Shown: positions 50,547-59,961 of the stretch, in pieces
Layout: the number at the start of each line of letters is the position of its first letter
How positions within the stretch are numbered: position 1 is the stretch's first letter
Source: HRBIN30 sp964534275
GTDB lineage: Bacteria; Desulfobacterota; Binatia; HRBIN30
Length of the DNA: 64,000 bases
Reading direction: 5' to 3'
Assembly (NCBI GenBank): GCA_964534275.1
Contig: CAZHQG010000013.1
Coordinates: forward strand, 46,214-110,213
Notes under the pieces: generated by a model
Seen by the model: the letters and a program-made list of their open reading frames with translations, nothing else
Told to the model about the DNA's origin: nothing
Database searches by the model: none
Made by a program: the position numbers and the translations under genes

Positions 50547-51902
50547 TCACCCCGCGACCTGCCCTCTCTGCTGACGCCGCTCGGCCAGTGCGGCTTGTAG
50601 CCGCAGAACGTCTGCGTGCCCCCAACGGATGCGCCGCATCATCAATAACCCGAACACGTTGGCAGCGACTTGCAGAGGGCCCACCAGCCATACCAGTCGC
50701 CATGCGGTTGCGGCATCCAAGCCTTCCACTCCCGAAGCTCCCAACACCCACAGCGCAGCCCCTCCGAGGAGCGCACCTAAGGCACTCATGGTTTTCAAGC
50801 CGAGCGTCCAAATCCCAAAGTACGCTCCCTCGCGACGCTCGCCCGTTTGCAGTTCGTCGAAGTCGATCACGTCAATCGCACTCGACATCGCCAGCGTCAC
50901 TGCACCGCTCGAGGCACCTCCGAGTGCTGCAAAGGCAACCATTGCGAGTGCGTTGCCAGGGGGCACGACGAACCAACCCCACGGTACCAGGCAGCCCATT
51001 CCCAAGCCGTACAAAAGAGCCTGATGCTTCCCGAACACCTGGGACAACCGCCGCCACAAGGGGAACGAGGCGACAAACGCAAGCCCGAAACTCAACGCGA
51101 TCACCGGGAAGAAGTCGTACAATCCGAGCCAATACTTGATCACGAACAACTGCACTGCGTTGCCCAGAGACACGACCAGCGTCATGGCACAAAAAACACC
51201 GAAAATGTGCCGGAAGTCGCGGTTGGCGAAGGTTTGCAGCAAACCGGTCCGAAAGTGCTGCCAGCTACGGTTGGGTGGTTCCACAGAGCGTTGCTCCCGC
51301 ACGCCCAGTCCAGTCAGAAGGCCGGTAACTAAGCACACGCTTGCCAGCACCGCGGCTGCAACCGCGAAACCCTCGCGCGCATCGGAAAAGCGAGATGCAA
51401 TGGCTACCGGCAAGCTCGCTCCGGCAAGGCTGCCGAGAACTCCAAACAAGGCACGCGTCTGCACGATCGAAGTGCGCTCGTGGTAGTCGTCCGAGAGCTC
51501 GGCGCCCCAAGCAAGATACGGCGTGGCGTAAAGAGTGAACACTGTCATCAACCCGATGTACACCGCCACCAGGTAGGCGAACACAGCAAGTTCCGACCAT
51601 GTGGGCGGGGCAAAGAGAAGGTAAAAGCCAAGTGCGACGGGAAAGACTGCCGCGAGCACGTACGGCCGCCGCCGCCCCCAACGCGAGCGCGTGGTGTCTG
51701 AGAGGTAGCCCACGACAGGGTCCGTCACCGCGTCCCAAAAGCGGCCAAAAAATACCGCGATGCCCACCAGCATGGGCGAGACGTGCACGATGTCGACGTA
51801 GAAAAATAACAAGAACTGATTCAGGGCCGCGTTTTTGATGCTCACGGCAATTTCGCCAGCACCGTAGAGCAACCGCGTTGAAAATCGTAACCGATGACTC
51901 AT
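50547..51902 (-). CDS. MFS transporter, glycoside-pentoside-hexuronide (GPH) type
   Basis: 451 residues from the ATG at 51902 (a GTG at 51917 is also in frame). 12 membrane helices. GPH hallmarks: 'LLYGAGEIAVSIKNAALNQFLLFFY' at the start (about 9-33), 'GRFWDAVTDPVVGYLSDTT', 'GRRRPYVLAA', and 'MSSAIDVIDFDELQTGERREGAYFG' near 325-349. MelB/XylP relatives carry sugars with cations, but many environmental GPH proteins have unknown substrates. It is convergent with the CopD gene (12 bases apart) and has no sugar-metabolism neighbour. Confidence 0.93.
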   Translation of the reverse strand: MSHRLRFSTRLLYGAGEIAVSIKNAALNQFLLFFYVDIVHVSPMLVGIAVFFGRFWDAVTDPVVGYLSDTTRSRWGRRRPYVLAAVFPVALGFYLLFAPPTWSELAVFAYLVAVYIGLMTVFTLYATPYLAWGAELSDDYHERTSIVQTRALFGVLGSLAGASLPVAIASRFSDAREGFAVAAAVLASVCLVTGLLTGLGVREQRSVEPPNRSWQHFRTGLLQTFANRDFRHIFGVFCAMTLVVSLGNAVQLFVIKYWLGLYDFFPVIALSFGLAFVASFPLWRRLSQVFGKHQALLYGLGMGCLVPWGWFVVPPGNALAMVAFAALGGASSGAVTLAMSSAIDVIDFDELQTGERREGAYFGIWTLGLKTMSALGALLGGAALWVLGASGVEGLDAATAWRLVWLVGPLQVAANVFGLLMMRRIRWGHADVLRLQAALAERRQQRGQVAG

Positions 51903-52621
51903 GCGAGGGCGCACCACTGGCTAGCGAAGGCCGCTAACCTCGCCAAGAAAAGTTTCGTCAGGCGCACGAAATTCTACGGCAAACGAACGCCCTTCAAGCG
52001 CCAACGGTCCATGGGGCTTCTCGCTTCGAGGGCAGAAAGCGTCCGCTCGGGTTTGTCGCGAGCCCGTTTGGTCCGGAAAGAGAGATATCCGCGTTGATCT
52101 GTTCGTGACCGAGCATTTCCCTGAACCAATTCCAGGTCATTTGGATTGCCGCAAAGGTAGTATGCCCTTGATTTCAACTTGCCAACGCCCGGAGAGACCG
52201 TCCGTTTGTGATTTCGGCGGATCATGCCGCCAATGCTTCCCGTTACCCCCAAGATACTGGGATCGCCAGCATCCAGCACGGCAAGTGGTGTAAAGCAGTA
52301 CGGGCAAAACGTCTTGCCCCGAATGCGGTCCTCGCTGATCCATGGCCCACACCGCGCGCGCTTAACCTTTAGGCGGCATCTCCCTCCTAAGCCCTTGGGG
52401 GCTGGATCTCTCCACCCGCAACGCGTGGTCCTCTTTATGCTTTGTTCTGCGACGGGCCCAGCGGCGGCGAGACCCACGCTGATGGCTACCACCAGCGGTT
52501 GTAAACGTCTTGACTACAACTCGCTGCCGGCGTCATACAAGGGCACAGAATTTCGCGGACCGAGGACGGGCTCGACTCGCATTGGGGGTCACCCGCTAAC
52601 TGCGATGATCGGAGGGCAATT
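51903..52621. other. 719-base region without a confident gene
   Basis: A minus-strand frame (51974-52492) contains a protein-like core with a Cys-Pro-Tyr-Cys motif in 'KTFCPYCFTPLAVLDAG' and, further on, 'AYYLCGNPNDLEL'. Its N-terminus reads non-coding, and the nearest ATG (52379) with AGGAGG runs into a stop after five codons in another frame, as a frameshift would produce. It may be a degraded zinc-ribbon gene. The plus strand must hold the promoter of the kinase gene; none is clear. Confidence 0.4.
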
Positions 52622-54379
52622 TTGGAGGCAGGCTCCACCACTGTAACGGCTGCAGGGCAAACGCTCGCCCTTGCCCGTGGGTTACTAGGTGCAGCCGGCG
52701 GGGGCGATGCCAGCGAGCGTTACCGACAAGCGCTCGCGGAGGCGATGCGGCTTTCGATTCGTCCGGTGGCGCAAGCTGTGCTCGCAATCATGGCCGCGTA
52801 TATCCTGGTGCAACTGTGGTTTCGTCCAGCCCAGGTCTTGGCCGTGTGGCCGGCTTATGCCGTGCAGGTCCTAACCCCAGCCTTGCTTCTGTTGGCGATG
52901 CGCTACCCCCGACTACAGGCACGTCCGCTGGAAGTGTTCTTCGCGGCAGAGAGCGCGTTCACAACCGCTCTGGTCTTGCAGGTTCTCAGCCCAGAAACCG
53001 CAATTGCGGGAATCGCTGGATTTCTTGCGGTGAAAATGATGGCCACGGCAGTGTTCGTGCCTTGGCGCGCTCGGATGCAGTACGCTTCTGTCGCGTACGA
53101 CCTCGTACTGTATGCGATCGCCTTGACCTTCGCCCCGCACTTTGCGGACGAGCCCAGGAAGTTGCACTTGCTCGCCGTTCCTGCCGTGGGAGGTTTGTTG
53201 TCGGTACTCGGCACAGCCCGTGCGGCGCGACTCCGCTCCGCTTTGCTCGAACAAACCGCGGAACGCGAGGCGGCAGTAGCGCGCTTGCAACTCTTGCTGG
53301 ATCGGATGCCTGTCGGGTGCATCATCAGCGACAAGAACTTGCGCTACGTGTATTGGAATCGGGCTGCCGAGCAAATCTTTGGCTACCGCGCGGAGGAGGT
53401 CATCGGACAAAGCGCTGTCGAGGTCATTACCCCGCCACACTTGCGTGAGCTCTCTCGCCGCGGCTTCGAGGAGCTGATGCAGCGCGACTATGCCGGTCCT
53501 CTGCGCTTGGAAAACGTGACCAAAGACGGGCGAACCATCGTGTGCGAATGGAACGCCACCGCTCTTCGCAATCCTGATGGTTCGTTCGCTGGTATGATGT
53601 CCATGTGTCATGACGTCACAGCGCAGCACCATGAAGAAGAGACCCGGCGCCGCTTGCTCGCGGAGTTGCAAGAAATCGATCGGATGCGTGCGGTGTTCGT
53701 TGCCACGCTTTCCCACGAGTTGCGTAGCCCCATCAACGTCATCTTGGGTTATTACGACCTGTTACTCGAAGGTGTGTTCGGGCCGCTCAGCCCGCCGCAA
53801 CAGGAGGTCGTCGAAAGAATTGGCCACTCGGCACGCCAACTGTTGGAGCTGGTGACCTCGACCCTGGAAGTCAGCCGAAGCGAAGCGGGCCGCAGCGCTT
53901 TGCACCTGACGATGGTCGACCCGGCATCCCTGCTGGAGGAAATCCGCACCGAGACTCTAGAGATGCAAAACAAACCTGGAGTCACTGTGCGATGGCACGC
54001 GGAGCCTGCCCTACCACTGGTTTACACGGACGCAGCCAAGCTCAAGGTAATCGTAAAGAACCTGCTCTCGAACGCCCTCAAATATACAGAGAGTGGCAGC
54101 GTGGAGATCTCGGTGAACCGCGTCGACAAGGGCATCGCGATTCGTGTCGCTGATACGGGCATGGGGATTCCCAGCGAAGCGCTGCCTCACATTTTCGAGC
54201 CATTTCGCCGGTTGCATCCGGAGCACCAAGCTGGAGGTGCAGGCTTGGGGCTCTACTTGGTACGCCTCTTTGCCGACTTGCTCGGCGCGAGGGTCAGCGT
54301 TGCCAGCGAGGTTGGCAAAGGCTCCACCTTTACTGTGTGGGTGCCCATGCAACCGCCTGGAACTCTGCTCCAACCCTAA
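52622..54379 (+). CDS. Membrane-bound PAS-domain sensor histidine kinase
   Basis: 585 residues from a TTG at 52622, seven bases after GGAGG. Five to six membrane helices (about 48-198), then a PAS domain (about 222-335, 'VGCIISDKNLRYVYWNRAAEQ'). HisKA has His365 in 'LSHELRSPIN'. HATPase has 'VIVKNLLSNALKYT', 'DTGMGI' and 'GAGLGLYLVRLF'. No response regulator is nearby. The HisKA segment 'GYYDLLLEGVFG' closely resembles 'GYADLLAEGAFG' in the kinase at 21678, so the two are likely paralogues with different sensor domains. Confidence 0.94.
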   Translation: MEAGSTTVTAAGQTLALARGLLGAAGGGDASERYRQALAEAMRLSIRPVAQAVLAIMAAYILVQLWFRPAQVLAVWPAYAVQVLTPALLLLAMRYPRLQARPLEVFFAAESAFTTALVLQVLSPETAIAGIAGFLAVKMMATAVFVPWRARMQYASVAYDLVLYAIALTFAPHFADEPRKLHLLAVPAVGGLLSVLGTARAARLRSALLEQTAEREAAVARLQLLLDRMPVGCIISDKNLRYVYWNRAAEQIFGYRAEEVIGQSAVEVITPPHLRELSRRGFEELMQRDYAGPLRLENVTKDGRTIVCEWNATALRNPDGSFAGMMSMCHDVTAQHHEEETRRRLLAELQEIDRMRAVFVATLSHELRSPINVILGYYDLLLEGVFGPLSPPQQEVVERIGHSARQLLELVTSTLEVSRSEAGRSALHLTMVDPASLLEEIRTETLEMQNKPGVTVRWHAEPALPLVYTDAAKLKVIVKNLLSNALKYTESGSVEISVNRVDKGIAIRVADTGMGIPSEALPHIFEPFRRLHPEHQAGGAGLGLYLVRLFADLLGARVSVASEVGKGSTFTVWVPMQPPGTLLQP

Positions 54380-54388
54380 AGGCCGCTG

Positions 54389-54661
54389 TTACCGCCGCCG
54401 TTTGCGGAGTTCTTCTTCGTAGTACTGGCGGTACAATACGTCCCATTCGCGGCTGCCAGGTGGTACGCGGCGCGACAGGGAAGCGATCTTGCGCCGCACG
54501 AGGGCGTCGATTTGTTCGTCGACCTGGTGATCCAGTTCCAGCACGCGCTTGATTTCGTTCAGCGCAAGGCGCTGATTGCGCACTTTCGCCAACCCTTCCT
54601 TTTCGAACGCTTCCAAAATGCGGTGCGCTAGGTACGACTTACGCCCTTCGGAAAACTGCAT
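54389..54661 (-). CDS. DUF507 family protein (second copy)
   Basis: 90 residues, helical and highly charged. 'RILEAFEKEGLAKVRNQRLALNEIKRVLELD' (about 14-44) and the C-terminal 'WDVLYRQYYEEELRKRRR' match DUF507, a family of unknown function found mostly in deltaproteobacteria, Aquificae and Nitrospirae. It follows a paralogue by 18 bases on the same strand. It is convergent with the histidine kinase, with 9 bases between them. Confidence 0.85.
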   Translation of the reverse strand: MQFSEGRKSYLAHRILEAFEKEGLAKVRNQRLALNEIKRVLELDHQVDEQIDALVRRKIASLSRRVPPGSREWDVLYRQYYEEELRKRRR

Positions 54662-54679
54662 GCGTCAGGCTCCCCACCG

Positions 54680-54955
54680 CTAGAGTACGAAGCCGCGCTC
54701 GCGCGCGAGCCGTTCCTTGATGCCCATGATGACCTTGCGGTGGTCCAAGTCTTCCCGGCCGCGCAAGTATTGATCGGCCAATTGCTCGGCTTCTCGTTCC
54801 AACGCAGCTTCTTCTTCGAAATTCTGCTGCAACAGCTCGACCACGCGCTGCTGGAGGGTGACCGTGTCCACCTTCGGCTCGATGAACTCGTTCTTTACGA
54901 GGGCGGTGACGATCGCTTGGGCGAGTGCCTGAATTTGACCCGGACGAACCCGCAT
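54680..54955 (-). CDS. DUF507 family protein (first copy)
   Basis: 91 residues from the ATG at 54955. 'AQAIVTALVKNEFIEPK' and 'ALEREAEQLADQYLRGREDLDHRKVIMGIKERLARERGFVL' (about 51-91) are typical of DUF507. It forms a pair with the copy downstream; pairs of DUF507 genes are common where the family occurs, as far as I recall. It lies 49 bases after the phaR gene. No function is known. Confidence 0.87.
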   Translation of the reverse strand: MRVRPGQIQALAQAIVTALVKNEFIEPKVDTVTLQQRVVELLQQNFEEEAALEREAEQLADQYLRGREDLDHRKVIMGIKERLARERGFVL

Positions 54956-55004
54956 GCAGTTGTTCTTACGAGAACACCCAGAAAGCTGCAACGTGCGTTT
55001 GCAA

Positions 55005-55643
55005 CTAACTCTTCGCGGATTTTTTCTTTGCCACCGCCTTCCGGCGAACCGCACGGCGTCGTCCGGACACCGGCTTCTCTGGCGATGGGGCCGTTCCCGA
55101 ACGTAGCCGCGCAATTTGTTGTTCCACGGCGTGCAAGCTCGCCTCGATCCGCTTGAGTTCTTTTCGCACGGCCGGGTGCGCCGTGAGCTTCTCCATCGAA
55201 GCCCGCACCTGGGCGTCGATCCGCTGTTGCAGCAATTCCAACTGCCGCTGCGGCGTTTCCAGAAGGTCTTCGAGAAGTTTTTTGCCCGCGTTGGCTTTCG
55301 CATCTCGCGCTGCAGTGAGCTGCTGCATACTGCGATGTGCGAACTCCTCGATTGCCTCCCGCCCTCGCTCCACACTGCTGCGGAGTTCCTGCAGCGCTTC
55401 ACCGCCCTGTTGGATCAACCACCGAAGCACCGGCAACGCTACGAGCGGCCGCGGCTTTTTTTGTTCCTCGAAAATAATTTGGGCGAAGGTGACCGCAGTG
55501 AGGTCTTCTCCGGTCTCGTTGTCGACCACCCGGACGTCGTGGCCTTCGCGAACGAGGTGAGCGATTCCCTCGAGGGTGATGTACCGGCTTGTCTCCGTGT
55601 CGTACAGCTTGCGATTGCCGTAACGCTTGATGACCCGTGCCAT
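55005..55643 (-). CDS. phaR: Polyhydroxyalkanoate synthesis regulator PhaR
   Basis: 212 residues from the ATG at 55643. The DNA-binding N-terminus 'IKRYGNRKLYDTETSRYITLE' (about 4-24) and 'VRVVDNETGEDLTAVTFAQIIFEEQ' (about 37-61) are near-invariant in PhaR. After it comes a helical coiled-coil part and a basic Lys/Arg/Ala-rich tail. PhaR represses phasin and its own gene and binds PHA granules. No PHA synthase, phasin or depolymerase gene is in the window. Upstream of both DUF507 genes in one apparent operon. Confidence 0.93.
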   Translation of the reverse strand: MARVIKRYGNRKLYDTETSRYITLEGIAHLVREGHDVRVVDNETGEDLTAVTFAQIIFEEQKKPRPLVALPVLRWLIQQGGEALQELRSSVERGREAIEEFAHRSMQQLTAARDAKANAGKKLLEDLLETPQRQLELLQQRIDAQVRASMEKLTAHPAVRKELKRIEASLHAVEQQIARLRSGTAPSPEKPVSGRRRAVRRKAVAKKKSAKS

Positions 55644-55795
55644 ATCGGTTCCGTCTTTGTACCTGTGCGCGCTACCATAGCGAGGCGTGCTTGTGCAACC
55701 GGAAGTTCCGCATTGGTTTTCTGTTCCCTGGGACGAGAGGTGTTCGAGGCTGGACGCCATTGCACGGGGCGCTTTTGGTCAGTACCGTGCGGCTC

Positions 55796-56653
55796 ATGTC
55801 CGAACCCAGGCAGTATTTGGTCGCGGCCGTTCAACTGTGCGCGACGAGCGACAAGCGGGACAACCTCGATAAGACGGAAGCGTTTGTCCGGCAGGCTGCA
55901 CTACAGGGTGCTCGGCTGGTTGCTTTACCGGAGGTGTTTTTTTGGCGAGGGCGTCCGGAGGAAGAATGGGACGCGAGCGAACCCATTCCGGGCCCGACGC
56001 TCGACCGCCTCGCCAAGCTTGCGCAGTCGTTGCGCATCCACTTGCTTGCCGGCTCCGTGCTGGAACGGGTTTCGCCACCCCGCCCTTACAATACGAGCGT
56101 GCTCTTGGGGCCCGACGGTGCCGAGGTTGCGCGCTACCGGAAAATCCATTTATTCGACGTTCACGTTCCCGGACGGGTCGAAATCCAGGAATCCCTTCGG
56201 CGACGCGCTGGGGACGCAGTGGTCGTGGCATCGACACCTCTCGGGCGCATTGCCCTCGCGATTTGCTACGATTTGCGTTTTCCGGAGCTCTTCCGGCTCT
56301 TCGCTCAACGTTCGGCAGACGTCGTGCTCATCCCGTCGGCGTTTACGTTTGTCACCGGTGCGGCACACTGGGAACCGCTCTTGCGGGCGCGTGCAATCGA
56401 AAATCAAACTTACGTTGTGGCACCAAACCAAATCGGCCGGGCCGAGGGTGGCGTGGAAAATTTTGGTCACTCGATGGTTGTCGACCCCTGGGGCACCGTT
56501 CTCGCTCAAGCACCTGATCGCGAATGCGTGATTTACGCAGAAGTGGACCTCGATCACTTGGCGCGAGTCCGCCGCGAGCTCCCAGTTCTGGATCATCGTC
56601 GCCTGCCGTTGGCAGATCCGCAGCAAGCCACTACGGGAGCCGACCGCCGGTAG
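55796..56653 (+). CDS. Carbon-nitrogen hydrolase (Nit1/Nit2-like amidase)
   Basis: 285 residues from the ATG at 55796. Catalytic triad Glu46 ('ALPEVFFW'), Lys116 ('RYRKIHLFDV') and Cys157 ('AICYDLRFPELF'). The KIHLFDV stretch and the 'RARAIENQTYVVAPNQIG' region match the Nit group (omega-amidase/deaminated glutathione amidase) better than true nitrilases. It is a likely metabolite-repair enzyme. Divergent from phaR (152 bases) and 35 bases before moeA. Confidence 0.93.
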   Translation: MSEPRQYLVAAVQLCATSDKRDNLDKTEAFVRQAALQGARLVALPEVFFWRGRPEEEWDASEPIPGPTLDRLAKLAQSLRIHLLAGSVLERVSPPRPYNTSVLLGPDGAEVARYRKIHLFDVHVPGRVEIQESLRRRAGDAVVVASTPLGRIALAICYDLRFPELFRLFAQRSADVVLIPSAFTFVTGAAHWEPLLRARAIENQTYVVAPNQIGRAEGGVENFGHSMVVDPWGTVLAQAPDRECVIYAEVDLDHLARVRRELPVLDHRRLPLADPQQATTGADRR

Positions 56654-56688
56654 CTTGCACCGGGCTAGCTTGCTAACTGCCCCCGACC

Positions 56689-57954
56689 GTGGAACGCGGA
56701 TCGCATTTAGCCGGAGCAAAAGGGTTCTTCCGCGTCGTCTCTACGGAGCGGGCCCGAGAGTTGTTGGCGGCCGTGCGTCCGGTACGAGAGACGGAAGTGA
56801 TCGAGGTGAAACAAGCGGCACGGCGAGTTCTTGCGGGTCCAGTGCGAGCCCGCTCCGATGTGCCGCACTTCGACCGCGCCGTCATGGATGGCTACGCCGT
56901 GCGCGCTGCCGACACATTTGGCGCCTCCGAAAGCCAGCCGGGATATTTGAGGATTCAAGGAACCATCGAGATGGGCGAGCACGCGCGCACGCCGTTGGCT
57001 TCCCGCGCCGCGATGCGCATCAGCACCGGCGGGATGCTTCCGCCCGGAGCCGACGCGGTGGTCATGCTCGAGTACACGGAAGAGCTACCAGACGGGAGCG
57101 TGGAAATCCGCCGTGGCGTAGCGCCAGGCGAAAACGTGCAGCGTGTAGGAGAGGATGTGAAACGCGGCACGGTGCTGTTCGAGCGGGGTTGGCGCCTTCG
57201 CCCCTTCGATCTCGGAGGACTCACCGGCACGGGGGTGGTCTCCGTTCGGGTGTTCCGCCGGCCTCGGGTAGCTCTCATAGCCACCGGCGACGAAATTGTT
57301 CCACCTGAGCAGCAGCCGCGCCCCGGGCAAGTGCGGAACATCAACGAGTATGCGTTGGTGCCGATGCTGGCGGAGGCTGGCGCGGACGTCACCGATTACG
57401 GGGTTGTGCGCGATGACCCGGATGCGCTCCGAAGCGCTTTGGCGAAGGCGCTCGAAACGCACGACGCGGTGATGCTTTCCGGGGGGAGTTCCGTGGGAGC
57501 GAAAGACATGGCCCTCTCGATCATCATGTCCTTTCCCAAGTCCTCGGTGGCTTTCCACGGGATCTCGATTGCCCCGGGTAAACCCACCATCCTCGCTCAT
57601 GCGCAGGGTAAGCCTGTGTTCGGAATTCCGGGCCATCCCATGTCAGCGCTAGTCGTCGGGATGCTGTTCGCCGTGCCACTGGTCCGCATCCTCGGTGGCG
57701 AGGCTCCGGAGCGGGCGTTTGCACCCCGCGCGCGCATCAGTGCTACCTTGGCCGAGCCGGTCGCGTCAGCACCGGGACGAGAGGACTACATCCGCGTACG
57801 CCTCGAGGAGCGCGACGGCACGCGTTATGCCCTGCCCTCCCCGGGCAAGTCCGCCTCTGTGTTCAACCTGATTCATGCGGACGGGCTCGTGAAAATTCCC
57901 GCAAACGCAGAAGGTCTAGAAGCCGGAACGACCGTGGAGGTCCTGCTGCTTTAA
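56689..57954 (+). CDS. moeA: Molybdopterin molybdenumtransferase MoeA
   Basis: 421 residues, GTG start. Conserved 'DVPHFDRAVMDGYAVRA', 'ISTGGMLPPGADAVVMLEYTE' (about 112-132), 'GENVQRVGEDVKRG', and the MoCF domain with 'IATGDEIV', 'MLSGGSSVGAKD' and 'VFGIPGHPMSALV'. It inserts molybdate into adenylylated molybdopterin. No other moa/mob gene is in the window. The domain IV C-terminus is complete. Confidence 0.97.
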   Translation: MERGSHLAGAKGFFRVVSTERARELLAAVRPVRETEVIEVKQAARRVLAGPVRARSDVPHFDRAVMDGYAVRAADTFGASESQPGYLRIQGTIEMGEHARTPLASRAAMRISTGGMLPPGADAVVMLEYTEELPDGSVEIRRGVAPGENVQRVGEDVKRGTVLFERGWRLRPFDLGGLTGTGVVSVRVFRRPRVALIATGDEIVPPEQQPRPGQVRNINEYALVPMLAEAGADVTDYGVVRDDPDALRSALAKALETHDAVMLSGGSSVGAKDMALSIIMSFPKSSVAFHGISIAPGKPTILAHAQGKPVFGIPGHPMSALVVGMLFAVPLVRILGGEAPERAFAPRARISATLAEPVASAPGREDYIRVRLEERDGTRYALPSPGKSASVFNLIHADGLVKIPANAEGLEAGTTVEVLLL

Positions 57955-58116
57955 CGCAGCACGCATCGCCTCCGCTCCTACCGCTTTGTGTGCGCAGGAC
58001 CGCCCTTGCAGAAAGCGTAGATCACGCCGTGATTTCTGCTTGCCCAAGGCTGGGCGGTCGGGTTAACCAAGGCGAGCGCGTTGCGACGCGACTTCAGAAG
58101 GCGGCGGGTACGAACG

Positions 58117-59961
58117 ATGGCGAAGATCGGACGACGGACGAACATTTGGTTGGGAAGCGTGGCAGGTGCGCTTACGCTCGCTACGGCGACCATGCCGGTT
58201 GCTGCCGTCAACCATCCGTTTGGCTCGCGCCCCTTCTCCTACGTGGGCGGTGCAATTACACCCAACCATTTGGCTCCCGCAGTGTTGGATCAGGCGGTCC
58301 GAACTTTCTACGACGCTTGGAAGGCCCGCTATGTGCGACAGAGCTGCGGTGCCGGTCGCTATGTCGTCTACAGCCGCGTGCGCCCTGGTAACCTCACGGT
58401 CTCGGAAGCGCACGGCTACGGCATGATCATCGCCGTACTCATGGCCGGCTATGACCCCGACGCGCGCGCGATCTTCGACGGAATGCTTGCCTACTTCCAC
58501 GAACACCCCTCGGTGTTTACTCCGGGCCTGATGTCCTGGTACCAGCGCATCTCGTGCGTGGATGCCCAGGGAGGCGATAGCGCTTCCGACGGCGACCTGG
58601 ACATCGCGTATGCATTGCTGCTCGCGGACAAGCAGTGGGGCAGCTGCGGCGCGTACGACTACGCTGCCGAAGCCCACCAGCTCCTCAACGCCATCCGGTT
58701 CGGGGAACTTGACGCGACTGGCCGCTACGTGCGCCTCGGCGATTGGACGACGCCGGCCGAGCCCGCGTACTACAATGCGACGCGGTCATCCGACTTCATG
58801 CCGGACCATCTGCGCACCTTTGCTACAGCCACCGGGGATGCCGTCTGGACCGACGTGCTGAACCACACGTACACGGTCGTCGATGCCCTGCAGACCACTT
58901 ACAGCTCCACCACAGGCCTGCTTCCCGACTTCATCGCCGACCCCCTGGGAACGCCGCATCCGGTTGCGCCGTACTTCCTCGAAGGGCCAAACGATGGCGC
59001 GTACGACTACAACGCCTGCCGCGACCCCTGGCGCCTCGGCACCGACTACTTGGTTTCTGGGGACGCGCGGGCAAAGACCGCTGCGCAGCGCATGACAGCA
59101 TGGTTTCGCTCCGCCACCGGCGACGACCCCGCCGTCATTCGGGCCGGGTATCAGCTCGACGGCTCCCTCAGCCCCGGGGCGAACTACCGCTCGATGGCCT
59201 TCGTCGCCCCGCTGGGTGTGGCGGCAATGGCCGACGCCACGAATCAAGCGTGGCTGAATAGCATCTGGGACCTCGTCGTGAGCACTCCGATCGATGCGGA
59301 GGCCTATTACGAGAATACGCTGAAGTTGCTTACGATGATCGTCATGTCGGGCAACTGGTGGCCGCCGCAAGCGGTGTCAGGCGGGTGCGTCCCGCCGCCC
59401 AGTACCCCCGTCTGTACGGGCGGTGGGTACCTCTCAGGTCTCGATATCAAAATTGGCGGCATCAATGCGGGACCCGGTCGTCAGAGCCTCCGGGTGAAGG
59501 CGGGCGCGTTCTTTCCGCTCGGCATCCCGGCGTCGGCGCCGTACACGGACGGCGCGCAACTCCTGATCGAGGACCTCGGTGCCGGTGCTGCCGCCGTCTT
59601 CGACGTCAGCCGCTTCACGACGCCCATTCCAGCTGCGGCTGCGGGCGGGTGCGAAGCCGGAGATGGCTGGACCGCCACAGCAAAGCGTACCCTCTATCGC
59701 AATCGCTCCACGGCGCTCGACCCACCCGTTTGCACGGTTGGCTCGGCACGCGGGCTCAAGCAACTCCAGTACAAGCCCAAAGATGCGAAAGAGCTTACCG
59801 TCCAAGCGATCGCTCGCAATACCACCGTCGCGTTGCCCGTCGGCCCACTGCGGGCCTCACTGGTTTTCGGCAGCACCCAAGCGGCGGGCGACGCCGGCGT
59901 ATGCGCCATCAGCACGCTCGCTCCGTGCACGGCATCCGGGAACACGGTACGGTGCCGTTAA
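58117..59961 (+). CDS. Secreted glycoside hydrolase family 8 enzyme with C-terminal Cys-rich extension
   Basis: 614 residues from the ATG at 58117 (a TTG at 58081 is also in frame). The signal peptide ends near 'MPVAA'. The GH8 (alpha/alpha)6 domain spans about 32-425: general acid Glu97 in 'SEAHGYGMIIAVLMAGYD', the conserved 'ASDGDLDIAYALLLADKQWG' (157-176), and late 'NYRSMAFVAPLG'. GH8 members cut beta-1,4-glucan, chitosan, xylan or lichenan; the subtype is open. From about 432 to 614 is an extension with at least six cysteines and a final Arg-Cys-Arg, of no family I can name. A natural candidate for T2SS export. Confidence 0.9.
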   Translation: MAKIGRRTNIWLGSVAGALTLATATMPVAAVNHPFGSRPFSYVGGAITPNHLAPAVLDQAVRTFYDAWKARYVRQSCGAGRYVVYSRVRPGNLTVSEAHGYGMIIAVLMAGYDPDARAIFDGMLAYFHEHPSVFTPGLMSWYQRISCVDAQGGDSASDGDLDIAYALLLADKQWGSCGAYDYAAEAHQLLNAIRFGELDATGRYVRLGDWTTPAEPAYYNATRSSDFMPDHLRTFATATGDAVWTDVLNHTYTVVDALQTTYSSTTGLLPDFIADPLGTPHPVAPYFLEGPNDGAYDYNACRDPWRLGTDYLVSGDARAKTAAQRMTAWFRSATGDDPAVIRAGYQLDGSLSPGANYRSMAFVAPLGVAAMADATNQAWLNSIWDLVVSTPIDAEAYYENTLKLLTMIVMSGNWWPPQAVSGGCVPPPSTPVCTGGGYLSGLDIKIGGINAGPGRQSLRVKAGAFFPLGIPASAPYTDGAQLLIEDLGAGAAAVFDVSRFTTPIPAAAAGGCEAGDGWTATAKRTLYRNRSTALDPPVCTVGSARGLKQLQYKPKDAKELTVQAIARNTTVALPVGPLRASLVFGSTQAAGDAGVCAISTLAPCTASGNTVRCR

